64,000 nt of DNA from Anolis sagrei (taxonomy: Eukaryota; Chordata; Lepidosauria; Squamata; Anolidae): NCBI RefSeq assembly GCF_037176765.1, contig NC_090034.1, forward strand, positions 90,915,000-90,978,999. Direction: 5' to 3'. The notes under the pieces are model-generated. The model searched no databases and had not been told where the DNA came from. It worked only from the letters and a program-made list of their open reading frames with translations. The position numbers were made by a program, and so were the translations under genes. Positions 52,257 through 63,796 of this stretch are shown in pieces (the first letter of the stretch is position 1; each line of letters starts with the position of its first letter).

Positions 52257-52851
52257 TATGGATTGTCAAGGTGACTATCAAAGGCTTTTCATGGTCAGAA
52301 TCACTGGGTGGCTGTGAGTTTTCTGGGGTGAATGGCCATGTTCCAGAAGCATTCTCTCCTGATGTTTTACCCATATCTATGGCAGATATTCTCAGAGGTT
52401 GTGAGGTCTGCTGGAAACTAGGCAAGTGATGTTTATATATGTGTGGAATGTCCAGGGTGGGAGAAAGAACTCTTGTCTGCTTGAGACAAGTGTGAATGTT
52501 GCAGTTGGCCATCTTGATTAGCACTTAATGGCCTTGCAGCTTCAAAACCTGGCTGGTTGCTTCCAACAAAGGATCCCCCAGGCAGCAACCAGACAGACTT
52601 TGAAGCTACAAGGCCATTCAGTGCTAATCAAAGTGGTCAATTGCAACATTCTCACTTGCCTCAAGCAGACAAGAGTTCTTCTCCCACCCTGGACATTATT
52701 CCACAGATATGTATATAAACCTTACTTGCCTAGTTTCCAACAGACCCCACAACCTCTGAGGATGCCTGCCATAGATGTGGGCAAAATGTCAGGAGGGAAT
52801 GCTTCTGGAACATGACCATACAGCTCGGAAATCTCACAGCAACCAGTGACT
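52257..52851. mobile_element. Long Penelope-like fold-back (about 595 bp)
   Basis: The largest member: two inverted arms of nearly 300 bp meeting near 52555 (gcttccaacaaaggatcccc). Each arm runs from the conserved outer text through the ribozyme-like region to ctggctggttgcttcc. The right-arm core (about 52748-52795) is the closer to consensus. Confidence 0.6.
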
Positions 52852-53228
52852 GCATTTTAAAATTAAGCTCTGTTTTGCTTCTTTCTACAATTGCAAGTCC
52901 CTAATATTGCCTTGAGATAGATTGTAACTATCGGCATTGTATTATGTTGCCTCTTTTCTGAAGAGCTTTGTGTACAGCTTATTTGTGAAAGATATGGCAC
53001 ACAAATAAGTCGTCAAATAAATATCTGAATTGTGGCAAGATTCTACTTAATGTGTTTAGGCCATTAATGAGAGACATTTCAGTACACATTCCTATTGTCT
53101 GATGAAGAATAAAGAGTTTAGGTGTACAATGAAATGTTACTGTGTGACATACTCACATACTAATTAGCCAGACATTCCCCCTTTGCAGAATCACATAACC
53201 AAACCTATCCCATCCTTGTTATCTTACT
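52852..53228. other. Immediate upstream region of the CD22-like gene
   Basis: No TATA box close to the start was identified and no repeat is clear. A splice-acceptor-like tract ends at 53276, so the true first exon may lie here or further upstream. Confidence 0.35.
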
Positions 53229-53300
53229 ATGGATATAGTGAAAGTTCTAATCAGCACTCTGGTTTTCCTTACCCAGGTTTGGCAATTGCATGGAGCCAAA

Positions 53301-53334
53301 ATGAAAAATTTCTTGGTGCTGTTTTTAATTCATG
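53301..53334 (+). CDS. CD22: CD22-like exon 1: start and signal peptide
   Basis: ATG at 53301 (A at -3) begins MKNFLVLFLIHG, with donor gtaatg at 53335 in phase 1. An in-frame upstream ATG at 53229 also has good context and a hydrophobic run and would add 24 residues. A plausible 3' splice site (acccag ending at 53276) between the two suggests a non-coding exon precedes. The distance from 53301 to the PEN motif matches human CD22, so 53301 is preferred. Confidence 0.65.
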
Positions 53335-56300
53335 GTAATGTATGAATAGTTCAGATGTGATTTGTGATTATTATTGCTCCTTTTGATCTCTGGGAAAACA
53401 TGGGGTGGAAAAAACTAGTTCTTGCTTTTTTTGTTATGTCAGAAGTGACTTGAGAAACTTCAAGTCACTTCTGGTGTGAGAGAATTTGTCGTCTGCAGAG
53501 TTGTTGCCCAGGGGACGCCCGGATGTGTTACCATCATGTAGAAGGCTTCTCTCATGTCCCCACATGGAAAGCTGGAGCTGACAGATGGGGGCTCACCCCA
53601 TCTTGTGGATTTGAACTGCAGACTTTCAGGTCAGCAGTTCAGCCAGCATGCGGGTTTAACCCATTGAGCCACCACAACTTCTTAGTTCATGTTATATATC
53701 ATGAATCGGTTCCCATGTGCCCCCTGGGTAGATTTGGGTGAAATTTCCCCTAATCATTGGCCTAATAATATGTATTTTGGGTTGTATGGTATTTTAAAAC
53801 AGTTTCTTGAGATGTTAGAAGTGTCATTTAAGACGGACTTACTTGATGCAGGGAGAGACAAGGCGATTTCCTGTGAGATCTAAGGTGCATCTATGATGTA
53901 TAATTGAATGCATGGAGGGTTGTTACCTTCCTGCAGAAGCGGTACCTATTGATCTGCTCACATTTGCATGTTTTTGAATGGCTAGGTTGGTTGGCAGAAG
54001 CTGGGCCTAACAGCAGGAGCTCACCTCATTCCCCGGATCAAAACCACCAACCTTTTGGTCAGTAAGTTCAGCAGCTCAGCGGTTTAACCCACTGTGCCAC
54101 TATACATAACCTCCTACTATTCAGACCTTTTTGTTTACATAGGCCTTCAAGGCCAATCATGTTGGGAATTTTCGAGTAATATATCAGGGATGCTAGCTGG
54201 ACCTAATATTGTTTCAAATGTACATTTTGTTAACTAAGTTTGGAAGAAAGAAAGTGTTGGTCAAAGAGAGGTCAGCAAATGACCATGGGTTTGGGCAGAT
54301 AGAAGGAACTGACCAATACATTTCTTGTGTTTCTCCATTTTAGGTTCCCTGTGTCATGGAAATCCTTTGAGCATACACCCTGAAAACCTGGTGACCTGGA
54401 AAGGATCCTGTGTGTTGATTCCATGCCAGATCAATGAAACATTTCACTTTGCTTATCTTCCCCTTGCTAGTGTAGTTTGGTCTTTTCGCCCTTCTTCGGC
54501 TGATGTGTTGTTCGACTACAATGTTCAACCATTGTTTAACAGCTCCAAAACTTTGGAGGACCATGTAAACCTAATAAGTCCTAACTTTCAAGGGCGGGTG
54601 AGGTTTGTAGGAGATCTAGCCAAAAGAGACTGCAGTCTGATGATTACTGATCTCCGCATGAATGACAGTGGCACATATCAAGCAAAAGTAGTCATTTTGG
54701 ATGAAAACCCTACAAGAGTACATATTTTGTCCCGGAGTGCAAAAATTCATGTTAGAGGTAAACATTTTGCAGATGTGTTTTTATTTTTTTGGCATCCTAT
54801 ATATGAAGATGACAAAATCTGGTCCATTCTTAAACTTGGTTTTGTATACTCAGCCCACAGGATCTTCCCAAGTCCTACTAGACCTTCATAACATTTTATT
54901 TTGGGACAGTTGTTGGTACATGCCTTCAAATCAATTTTGGCTTATGTCAGGCACTAATAAGAGACCTCCAGTACCGCCAGTCACCAATTGCCTTGCATAG
55001 ATCCTGCAAACTCATGACTGTGGCTTCTTTGACCCAATCCATTTTGGAACAGTCTCCCTCTTTTCCCACTTCATTCCACTATAATCTTTTCTGATTATTT
55101 CATGATATACCCAAAGTATGGCAGATTTGATTTAGTCTTGGGCTCATTCATTTTTTTTAACAGTCCATGGAATCTGCAGAATTAATTTGAAGCATCACTT
55201 TTCAGATCCCCCCCCCCCCAATGTCAGGAGCGACCTGCGAAACTGCAAGTTGCTTCTGGTGTGAGAGAATTGGCTGTCTGCAAGGACGTTGCCCAGGGGA
55301 TGCCTGGATTTTTTTTGTTTACCATCCTTGTAGGAGGCATCTCTCATGTCCCCACATGGGGAGCTGGAGCTGGCAGAGGGAGCTCAATCGTATTCTCCCC
55401 GCATTCGAACCTGCGACCTGTCAGTTTTCAGTCCTGTCGGCACAAGGGGTTAAAGGGAAAATTTCCTGACCAATGTTATGCATAAATGTGATTGGAATCC
55501 TATTTTTAATGCATGCATAAATTACTCTACAGAAATAGAACATCGGTTATGCAATAAGATCACAAGAGTTGTATAGCACAATCACATGATTCTACATGTG
55601 GAGAATTATATGACCTCAATGAAGGATCTCAGCAAATGTATTAAAAAGTAACTATTGAGGTCATTCAGTCATTCTAAATCAATGGTTCCCAACCTGTGGT
55701 CCCTGGACCACCAGTGGTCCACAAGAACAAAAATATGGTCAGCAGCCTCACCATTATTGCACCGTTGCCTCGAAACTATGTGGCAACGAGAGCAACTGGT
55801 CTTGCAAAACCCTCTTATAGTGCCAAGGCAATGGGGATGTCGGGATGACTACCCACAGAAGATCACTATTACCACATCAGCTCTAGATTATTAAATATGG
55901 TTTTTTGTGGGTGAGCAGATGGTGACTACTGGATGGCATATGTTCTTTATCAGAAAATAGAGCTGATGTGGTCCATCCAATGCAATTTCCTGAGTCAGCA
56001 CCCCAAATAACCAAATTAGATCTAAAGTTGACCAAAAACTGATTCATAATCCTTTTGGTACTAATGTTGGAGAGTAGTCCCTGGTCAAGTGGTCCCTGGT
56101 CAAAAAAAGGTTGGGGAACCACTGTTCTAATTTTTTTTTGTTGTGTCAGGAGAGACTTGAGAAACTGCAAGTCGCTCTGGTGTGAGAGAATTGGCCATCT
56201 GCAAGGACATTGCCCAGGGGATGCCCGAATGATTTGATGTTTTATCATCCTTGTGGGAGGCTTCTCTCATGTCCCCGCATGAGGAGCTGGAGCTGGTATA

Positions 56301-59300
56301 GGGAGCTGGAGCTGGTATAGGGAATCCTGCCTCTCCCCGGATTCGAACCTGCGACCTGTCAATCTTCAGTCCTGCTGGCACAGGGGTTTAATCCACTGCG
56401 CCACCGGGGGCTCCTTGTTCTAAATTGAGGCCATACTAAGAAGTCATGTAGAACAGCCCCAAATTTACCAAATGTTTCATTTTCTCACTTTCCCCAAAAC
56501 ATGTACCAATGTTCTCCCTTTTATCTTCTGGATTCAGAGACCCCACCAGAACCCAAGATGGAAGCTAGAGGCATGGAAACCCAAGGATTGTGGAAGATGA
56601 TGGTGATCTGTTCAGTTTCTTACCATTGCCCCGACGAGCCAATTATGTTGATTCTTCATGGTTTAGAGAAGCACCGTCAAGACTGGAACAATGTAAACAG
56701 GACAATCCAGACAATAGTGAGTTTTGAACCAACATGGGAAGATGAGGGGAAAAAGGTGATATGCTTGCTGACTAACAAGGATGGGTCACACAAATCCAAG
56801 ACAACGTTGGAGCTGGATGTGAAACGTGAGTGTGATGTGGGTATGATATTTTGAATGGGATTAACTGAAAAGATAGTGGCTGAAATCATGCTGTTGTGTA
56901 AATGCACATACTTCTGGGTTATATGTATGTATGTGTTCCTTTGGACAGGGCATAAAGAACTATTGAATTACCTCAATATCTGTGTAGATTTTACTACCAT
57001 TGGCCATGGTATATTTTGCTGGACTACTTCTGTGGCGGGGGTAGATGTAGGGACAGGGGATACAGTGATATTTTCTGTTTATTTGATTCATAAAGTGGCA
57101 TTGGAGCATTTCTACTGGATCAGAAGGGGATTGTGTGTGTAGAGGGGTGTTCTTCTGAGATTTGAAGTTCCCCCTGTGCCTATCAATTTTTATATTTTAA
57201 ATATAGATTTTATGTGAAGCTGAGATAATCAGAAGATCTGGGATTAGGTTTCAGTCATCTGTTGATGACACTGAACTCTATTTTTTCATGCCATCTGTTG
57301 ATCAATATAGATGTAAGGGGAGGGGGAGTAGGATAATATCCCCAACTGGCTTATCTCAGAGGTATAAATCCCACCAATCAACAACAAGTTCACAACTTAA
57401 GCCCATGTTTCTATTCACCCAACCAAACTATGAAATGTAAGAAAAGTAAGGAGAACAGTTAAGGCCGGGCTTTAGCACAGCAGGTTAATCACCAGCTGCA
57501 GTAAATCTTGCCAGACAAATGATTGAGAGTTCAAAGTCTGGATCAAGGTGAGCTCCTGACCTTCAGCCCAGCTTCCTGCCCAACTAGCAGATCGAAAACA
57601 GAAATGTGAGTAGATAAATAGGTACTGTTTTAAAGTGGGGAGGTATTTAGGCACAGCAATTCTATCAAAAAGGAGGAAGTTTACAAACAAAAATGCTTGT
57701 CAGCAGGGAAGATGGAGCAACAGCACCTCCCTGTGGCTGGAACTGAGCACAGCCTCCAAGTTGCCGAAAGATGGGAAAAGCCTATATATACCTCTATCTA
57801 TGTTGTCTGTCTTCTCATTGTATAATCGGCATTGAATGTTTGATGTATATGTGTTTATTTATTTATTTATTTATTTATTTACAGTATTTCTACTTCACCC
57901 TTCTCTCCCTGCAGGGTACTCAGGGCGGATTACAATACACATAGGCATGACAATCGTTCAATGCCATAGACATACAACACATATAGACAGACACAGAGGC
58001 AAGTTAACATTCCAGCTTTCCAGCTTTGTGAGGGTATGCTCGATTACGGCCACAGGGGGAGCTGTCGCTTCACTGTCCACTTGTGACACCGAGTCTTGAT
58101 GGAATACTTCCTCATTCTTATGCACTCTTTTGGAAGGTTTTATGGTGTCGTAAATTAGTTAAATTAGCCTCCACACATTAAGCGGTACATAAATTTACTA
58201 TTTGACAGATGCAACTGTCTTTTGGGCTGCATAGGTCAACAGCAAGCTAGATTATTAATGGTTGGGAGCTCACTCCATCCCGGGTTGGTTTCGAAATCAT
58301 GATTTCTTGGTCAATAACGATTTAATGCAGCTGGCTACTAACTAACTGTGCCACAGCCCAGTGCTGTGTGTTCTGTGATTCGCTCTGTCCCCTTTGGGAT
58401 GAGAAGGGAGGAATCTAAATATTGTAAATAAATAAATAAACAAATAGTATATTGTGAGAAGCAGATGACTCGATAAAGTGTGCACTAAAAGTACTGTATG
58501 GTTTAATCTCAGTTGGGTCAGGCTGTTATGAAACAGTGATTGGATTTTATGGTGAGGATAAGAGCCAAGGAGTCAAGACTGATTAATAACAAAAGACAAG
58601 TTCCGTTGTTAGGACCAAGCAATAAAGTCAGTCCTAAATGGAATTGCACTACTCCTGAAAGTTTGGGATTTCATAGTTCTTGACCCAGTCTTGTAACTTG
58701 AAGTCTTGGGGGATCTAGGCTTTTTCTATTACCTTCTGGTTTGTCAGCTCTTATCATTCCTGGATATGGATAGCGGGAGCACAGTGATAGCATGAGATGA
58801 AGACTAGTGCAAAATATGTTAATTAAATACATTTCAAATATTAATTTACATAGATTTTTCTCTATTTTATTTACTGGTTCTTAAGCATGTTTCCACATGT
58901 ACATATATTCGCTGTGATACTGTTATGATCTATATACTCCCTAAAGAAATGCATTGATTTGGTTTTCCAGATAGTCCCCTGGGTGTCCAGCTTGTTCTTC
59001 TAAATGATCTACCCATAAAGGAAGGAGATAATGTCAGACTGAACTGCTCCGTGAGCAGAAGTCTACCTGATGACAACTGGTACAACTGGGCCAAGTCAGA
59101 TTCCCATACTGTGGAACTTAGGTACAGTGGTCCAAAACTACTCACCTTCCTTGCATCACCTGGACCAGCAACTTCTTATGAATGTGAAGCATGCAACTGG
59201 CTTGGCTGTAATTCATCTCAAGCAGTCACTGTGGATGTTCACTGTGAGTAATGCAATTTAGTTCTTGGATATTTATTACCACTGGCAGTTAGAGCATGTT

Positions 59301-62300
59301 AATGGCAGAGGCAAATATTTTATGGGGGTGCATCAATAGGTGGAATTTTACATCAGAGAGACTTCCTAAGATGTATAATAAAGGCAGTTCTAGTAAATGT
59401 TGGAAATGGGATGACAATGTCGGGACATTTTATCATATGTGGATGTCTTACAGAAAGACCTGGAAATATTGGACTCCCCGATGAGGCTGGAATAAATGGT
59501 TAATGTTAAATTCACAATGAGACCAGAACTTTATTTGTTGAGAATGCTGCATGGCCATCTTGAAAGAACATCTGGAAGATTATTACAACATATGATAACT
59601 GCAGCAATAATTGCTTCTGCTCAGAGATGGAAGGAACCAGTTACTCCAACTCAAGAGGAATGGCTGATGAAGATCTGTGAACTAGCTGAGATGGACAAAC
59701 TGACTATGCCAATTAAAGAGAAACCTCTGATCTAATTCAGAAAGATTGGGACTTGTTTATTACCTTTTGACAACAACTATGGGGACAATTATTCATTGTA
59801 GGATTTATGAATGAGACGAATGGTAACAAATGTAGAAGCATGGTCAAGGGTTGAGAATAATAGGAATAATAAGAGATAAAAACAATCAGACAATGAGTGT
59901 GAGGTTCATAGAAGTATTTTCTTGTTTGTTTGTTCACTTAATTTGTGTGTGTATATGTGTGTTGCTGTGTGTTTTGTTTCTGTTTTTGTGTTTTGATGGG
60001 GTTAGTAGTAGTATGTGTTGGAGCTGTTTGTAATTTGTAATGTAGATTTCAAAGTATGTATGTATGTGTGTTTAAAATGCAATGCTATGTGCCGAGAGTA
60101 TTCCTGTGTGGAAACAGTTAACTGTATCATGGAGGGAACGGCATTCCTAGAGAGGTCATAAATCAAAGTGTATAGAACAATGGATGCAGTGTTGTGCGTT
60201 GTACGTCATACGTCACTCTGGAATGCAGGAGGTGTGGACTAGTGCTGATAACAGCATGTTCTGTGTGCTCGTGATGTAGCTACCAGATGGAGAGGAAGCG
60301 GTTTTGCGATGTGCTAATGTTTATAGTTGTAAATAAAGTAGTTTATAGCCTTAAGGTGATTGTGATCATGTTCCCTTGCCTTGCTGTGCTGCCGATGTCA
60401 CTGACAGTTTGTAGAATGTAGCTGTGAAGCTTTTGTATTATATATCACAAATTCTTGCTTATTATTGCCATTCTATAATGTTCTTTCTTTTTCAAATAAA
60501 ATCATTACCTGTATTTTCTGGTGTATAAAGCAACTGAGAAGTATAAGATGATCCCCAAATTTTCCAGTTAAAACATAGGGTTTGGGATATACTCACCTTA
60601 TAAGACTACCCCTCTTCCAACGCACACCAAATACAAATTTTAAAACATCAGATTTGATTCCAATATGGTAATTTTCCTATTGCCGTACCTTCTTCTCTGC
60701 CTCTCAGATCTGTCAAATGTTCCCCTGTGCCACTTCACTGCAGTCCTCAGGAGTGAGATCTGAGAGGCATAGAAGAAGGTATGGTAATAGGATACAAGGG
60801 CAGGCCACACAGGTGAAAGAGGCCTGTTTTTCTGGGGACAGTGCCGCTCTATCTCTTTTTTCCATACCCCAGGCATCCCGGATGGTGGCAACTTGTTCCG
60901 CCCTTCACTTATACCTTCCCGGTGAGGCGCCCCCTCATCGGTCATCGGGACCATTAAAACCATGCCATTACTTCTTTTTGTGAATCCTGGTGAGTGGATT
61001 TTCTTCTACCATACTTGTTCAGCACCGGCCTTGCTGCTTTCATACGGTCACTGCATATGGTGGGGATCTAGCTACAGCTGTTTTTCAGCATCTGATCTAT
61101 AAGACGACACCTGCATATAAGACAACTCCCAACTTTTGAGAAGTTTTTTTGGGTTAAAAAGTAGTCTTGTACGCCAGAAAATACAGTAAACAAGTAAAGC
61201 AAAGACCGGTTTATTAAAAAACATACAGGATAATCTTATCAGTGCTATCAGAAGTTCAGGTTGATCTAACAAGTGAACATTCATCAAGATTATTGTATGC
61301 TGCAGACATCTTTATTTCCATCTGATAAAGCCACCCCTGATTGTCCAATGGCTTAGGAACCATAGCACAGTCACTGAAAAGCAGAACACATGGATTTTTA
61401 AAAATAGTGAATGTATTTTGATTGCTGAAAAGTAAATATACTACAGTTCACTGTAGTGTATGTACCAGCAGTTCCAAACTGACCTTGGAGATTAAGATAG
61501 TCTGGGGAGGTGATGCTTTTGGTTCCGCCTTCTTCCCAGGTGCGACCAGAGGCAGCCCTAGGTAATTTTCAATTGTAAGTAAACAGTATTTTGCCCCCCC
61601 CCCCCCAACCAATCATTGATATATATTTTCTGTTTATCGTGGGAGTTCTGTGTGCCATATTTGGTTCAATTCCATCATTGGTGGAGTTCATAATGCTCTT
61701 TGATTGTAGGTGAACTATACATCCCAGTAACTACAACTCGCATATGTCAAGGGCTAGGCGAGGCTCAAGGGCTTGGCCCCTTCAGGAAGAGGATCACCCA
61801 GCAGCGAGGCAAGGAAGCTGAGGCTCCCCCCGGACTGCTAGAGCTGTTGTGAGCTGAGGGGGTGCTCCTTAAGTGGTGGTCGAGGGGCATTTACAGAGGT
61901 GCCTCTGTGCCCCTGGCAAAAAAAAAGTGTTCTGCGACCGCTTACTTTGCGTAATGGATGAGCCGCCCCTGGGTGCGACTGGTGGGAACAAGAGACAGGG
62001 CTTTCTCAGTAGTGGCCCCTCAGCTGTGGAAATCCCTCTCCAGCAACATTAGATTAGCCCCCCCCCCCGGCCTCCAGAAGGCAAGTGAAAACCTGGCTTT
62101 GGTATCAAGCTTTTGGAGAATAGTGCAGTGCAATAACAGATATGGAATATGTACAATGCCTATGGAATGGCCTTGGACTACAATTATGGATGGCATGGTT
62201 TTAATATTGAATGTAATGTTTTTAAATGCTTAATATGTATTAATTTAATTTTAATTTTAGTGTTATTGGAATTGTATATGTTCTAAGGCATTGGATAATT

Positions 62301-62901
62301 GCCTATATGTAAGCTACCTTTAGTCCTCTTTGGGGTAGAGAAAGGCAGGGTATAAATAGGGCAAATAAATAAATAAACCTCAAGAACTAATGAAAGAAAG
62401 ACCTCTCCTCAAATTAATGGAATTTGTTTGTACTTTGTAAGCACTGAAAGAGTGAATTGTGAGAAAGAGAGGCAGCAAATGGTGGGTGGTGGTGGTGGTG
62501 GGGAAGTATACATTATTATTTTGACCTTACAGCAATGAAATCATCCTGGATCACATGTCTTAATTATATGTTTCTTTGTCATTTAGTTGATTCCACATGA
62601 AAGTGTCTCATTTTGATGTTTTGTTTTTGACTTACAGTTGCCCCCAAGGAGGTAAACATTTGGAAAGGAGCACCAGAGTATATTATTGAAGGCAGTGTTG
62701 TACAGCTGAGGTGTCAAGTGGGAATGGCAAACCCACGTAATTTTACCTATACCTGGTACCATGAAGGGCAACAGCTGAATGCTTCTGATGAAATACTCAT
62801 CTTTCCAGAAATCGCTTTTCAACAGTTTGGCAATTACTGGTGTGAAGTCAGTAACAGTGTGGGCACGAACATCTCACCTAGAGTCCTGCTTGATGTTATT
62901 T
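53301..62901 (+). CDS. CD22: CD22-like Siglec, N-terminal part (5 exons seen; continues beyond window)
   Basis: Exons 53301-53334, 54344-54757, 56538-56825, 58971-59243 and 62638-62901 join in phase 1 with GT/AG junctions into 424 residues. Order: signal peptide; Siglec V-set (about 18-149; Cys34, Cys39, Cys108); C2-type domain 2 (150-245); domain 3 (246-336); domain 4 (337-424). The PEN-L-x-T-W-K-G-x-C-V-x-I-P-C start, the intrasheet Cys39-Cys108 pair and the Cys34 partner in domain 2 (SYHC) are Siglec hallmarks. Domain 4 has NPRNFTYTWYHEGQQL, close to the equivalent CD22 segment as remembered. CD22 is a B-cell inhibitory receptor that binds alpha2,6 sialic acids. Here the key F-strand Arg is Lys126. 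The remaining Ig domains, membrane helix and ITIM tail would lie past 64000. MAG or another Siglec cannot be excluded, but CD22 fits best. Confidence 0.82.
53424..53680 (-). mobile_element. tRNA-derived SINE, family A (intron 1 of CD22-like gene)
   Basis: T tract, gttatgtcagaagtgacttg, to the head ttgagccaccacaactt. Full length and moderately diverged. Confidence 0.8.
53910..54102 (-). mobile_element. tRNA-derived SINE, family B, 5' half (intron 1)
   Basis: gttaccttcctgcagaagcg, tctgctcacatttgcatgtt, gctcagcggtttaacccact. The 3' end is missing. Confidence 0.75.
54344..54757 (+). CDS. CD22: CD22-like exon 2: Siglec V-set domain
   Basis: The acceptor ccattttag ends at 54343 and the donor gtaaac starts at 54758. 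It holds the whole sialic-acid-binding domain: GSCVLIPC on strand B, VVWSF on strand C, RVRFVGD and DCSLMITDLRMNDSGTY on strands D-F. The codon at 54685-54687 is AAA (Lys126) where Siglecs carry the salt-bridge arginine. Sequons are at Asn42 (NET) and Asn77 (NSS). Confidence 0.9.
55216..55456 (-). mobile_element. tRNA-derived SINE, family A (intron 2)
   Basis: Preceded by a C11 run; atgtcaggagcgacctgcga to cggcacaaggggttaaag. The head is clipped. Confidence 0.8.
55680..56124. mobile_element. hAT-like non-autonomous element (ggttcccaacc family, intron 2)
   Basis: Ends caatggttcccaacctgtgg and ggttggggaaccactg; target duplication ttctaaat / ttctaatt. 445 bp, no coding capacity. Confidence 0.75.
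56131..56414 (-). mobile_element. tRNA-derived SINE, family A (intron 2)
   Basis: Complete, with an internal 19 bp duplication (ggagctggagctggtatag twice at about 56283-56321). It ends at the head gccaccgggggctcc, 123 bp before exon 3. Confidence 0.85.
56538..56825 (+). CDS. CD22: CD22-like exon 3: Ig domain 2
   Basis: The acceptor ctggattcag ends at 56537 and the donor gtgagt starts at 56826. A C2-type Ig domain of 96 residues with B-strand VICSVSYHC (the second Cys fits the Siglec inter-domain bond to domain 1) and F-strand KKVICLLTNKDG. One sequon (NRT) is present. Confidence 0.88.
57457..57840 (+). mobile_element. tRNA-derived SINE, third family (intron 3)
   Basis: tRNA-like head (gccgggctttagcacagcag, then gagagttcaaagtctgg as B box), a body shared in part with family B (gtgagtagataaataggtac), and the end tctcattgtataatcggcat. 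A minus-strand head fragment is at 58230-58361. Confidence 0.6.
57852..57990 (-). mobile_element. L2-type LINE tail (intron 3)
   Basis: (attt)n followed by acttcacccttctctccctg and gtactcagggcggattaca, in reverse orientation. Confidence 0.6.
58971..59243 (+). CDS. CD22: CD22-like exon 4: Ig domain 3
   Basis: The acceptor ggttttccag ends at 58970 and the donor gtgagt starts at 59244. The exon reads IKEGDNVRLNCSVS ... WYNWAKSD ... SYECEACNWLGCNSSQ. It contains two extra cysteines next to the F strand (EAC and LGC) that could form an additional local bond. The spacing is normal for a C2/I-type domain. Confidence 0.88.
59300..60080 (+). mobile_element. L1 LINE 3' end (intron 4)
   Basis: The frames read CWKWDDNVGTFYHMWMSYRK..WKYW and, further on, IIASAQRWKEPVTPTQEEWL then ICELAEMDKLTMPI, the C-terminal part of L1 ORF2. 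A TG-rich 3' UTR follows. Several frame breaks; dead. Confidence 0.75.
60088..60406 (+). repeat. Possible solo LTR (fossil), intron 4
   Basis: A 319 bp block with TGT...ACA ends and aaataaag near its 3' side. No target duplication or internal genes found. Could be another repeat class. Confidence 0.3.
60508..61186. mobile_element. Mariner/Tigger-like non-autonomous element (intron 4)
   Basis: Inverted ends cctgtattttctggtgtat and gtacgccagaaaatacag, each next to TA (60506-60507, 61187-61188). Inner inverted arms (gtaccttcttctctgcctct / gaggcatagaagaaggtat) around 60690-60790. 679 bp. Confidence 0.75.
61480..62375 (+). mobile_element. L2-type LINE 3' end with nested hAT MITE (intron 4)
   Basis: Left remnant gatagtctggggaggtgatg; right part VRLVGTRDRAFSVVAPQLWKSLSSNIRL and tail tagtcctctttggggtagag ... 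aaataaataaa. Split by 61547-61971. Confidence 0.75.
61547..61971. mobile_element. hAT MITE with perfect 8 bp target duplication (intron 4)
   Basis: cagaggcagccctaggtaat to gatgagccgcccctg; duplication ggtgcgac at 61539-61546 and 61972-61979. Larger sibling of 49353-49649. Confidence 0.85.
62483..62502 (+). repeat. (GGT)n microsatellite (intron 4)
   Basis: Short ggt array about 135 bp before exon 5. Confidence 0.8.
62638..62901 (+). CDS. CD22: CD22-like exon 5: Ig domain 4 (last exon seen)
   Basis: The acceptor gacttacag ends at 62637 and the donor gtgagt starts at 62902. B-strand VVQLRCQV, C-strand FTYTWYHEG and F-strand GNYWCEVSNSVG are intact. The exon ends in phase 1, so at least one more coding exon lies beyond the window. 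Confidence 0.88.
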
Positions 62902-63226
62902 GTGAGTCAGAAACAGAGAGCTGCTAGAATGGGCAGATGATAAAATTTAAGATCCCAATTTTGCTCTAACTCAGGAGGGCCAAGTGTAAAGGAAGTTGAG
63001 ACCATGACCTACTGATTCCTTTAGCAGCAGTACTGTTGTTCCTGGTATAACAAGAAGGGATGTAATATCAGTTTGGGGTTTTAGCTCAAAGACAGTCATT
63101 TTCCATTTTTGGAAGTTAACATAGGCAAATGGAGCAAAGGGGATAGGTTCAGCACCTTGGATAGTTCACTTCAGGAATACAGTTAGGAACACATTTTCCA
63201 TTTTTGGAAGTTAACATAGGTACATA

Positions 63227-63394
63227 GTAAAGGTAAAGGCTTCCCCCTGACATGAAGTCCAGTCGTGTCCGACTCTGGGGTGTGGTGCTCACCTCCATTT
63301 CTAAGCCGAAGAGCCGGCGTTGTCCGTAAACACCTCCAAGGTCATGTGGCCGGCATTACTGCATGGAGCACTGTTACCTTCCCGCCGGAGCAAG
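63227..63394 (-). mobile_element. tRNA-derived SINE, family B, partial (intron 5)
   Basis: ggtaaaggcttccccctgac, gtgtccgactctggggtgtg, ccgaagagccggcgttgtcc, ending at ccttcccgccggagcaagg. Confidence 0.8.
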
Positions 63395-63796
63395 GCTCAG
63401 CATAGGTACATGGAGCAAGGAAATAGGTTCAGCACCTTGGATAGCTCACTTCAGGTTGGTTAAATTTTATGACCTCATCAGGCGAGGTAAATTTTGGTGG
63501 CCATACCAGTTCCTTTTTAGTTTTGTGATGGGCCCTACTGGCTCCCATTCCATGATGTGCAGCTACTTCCAGCAGGGCTCCATCAGAAAACTAAATGCCA
63601 CTGTAACGGCAACATGGGAGACTTCCCATGTTATATTGGGATCTATGGGGGGAAGCCAGGCAATGCGGGGATGGGGTGATGAGTTCCACATACCCAGAAG
63701 GCACCCCCAGATCCTGCAAGATGTGTGGTGATTCCAGCGGCACATATGATAAGGTCCATAGTGTAGACCCATTGCTGGCTAACATAAATACTCTAA

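Noticed and set aside
62902-63796. Possible further CD22-like exon before the window edge
   Set aside because: No acceptor followed by an Ig-like frame was seen; the stretch holds a family B SINE and short duplicated non-coding text (agcaccttggatag...cacttcagg, twice).
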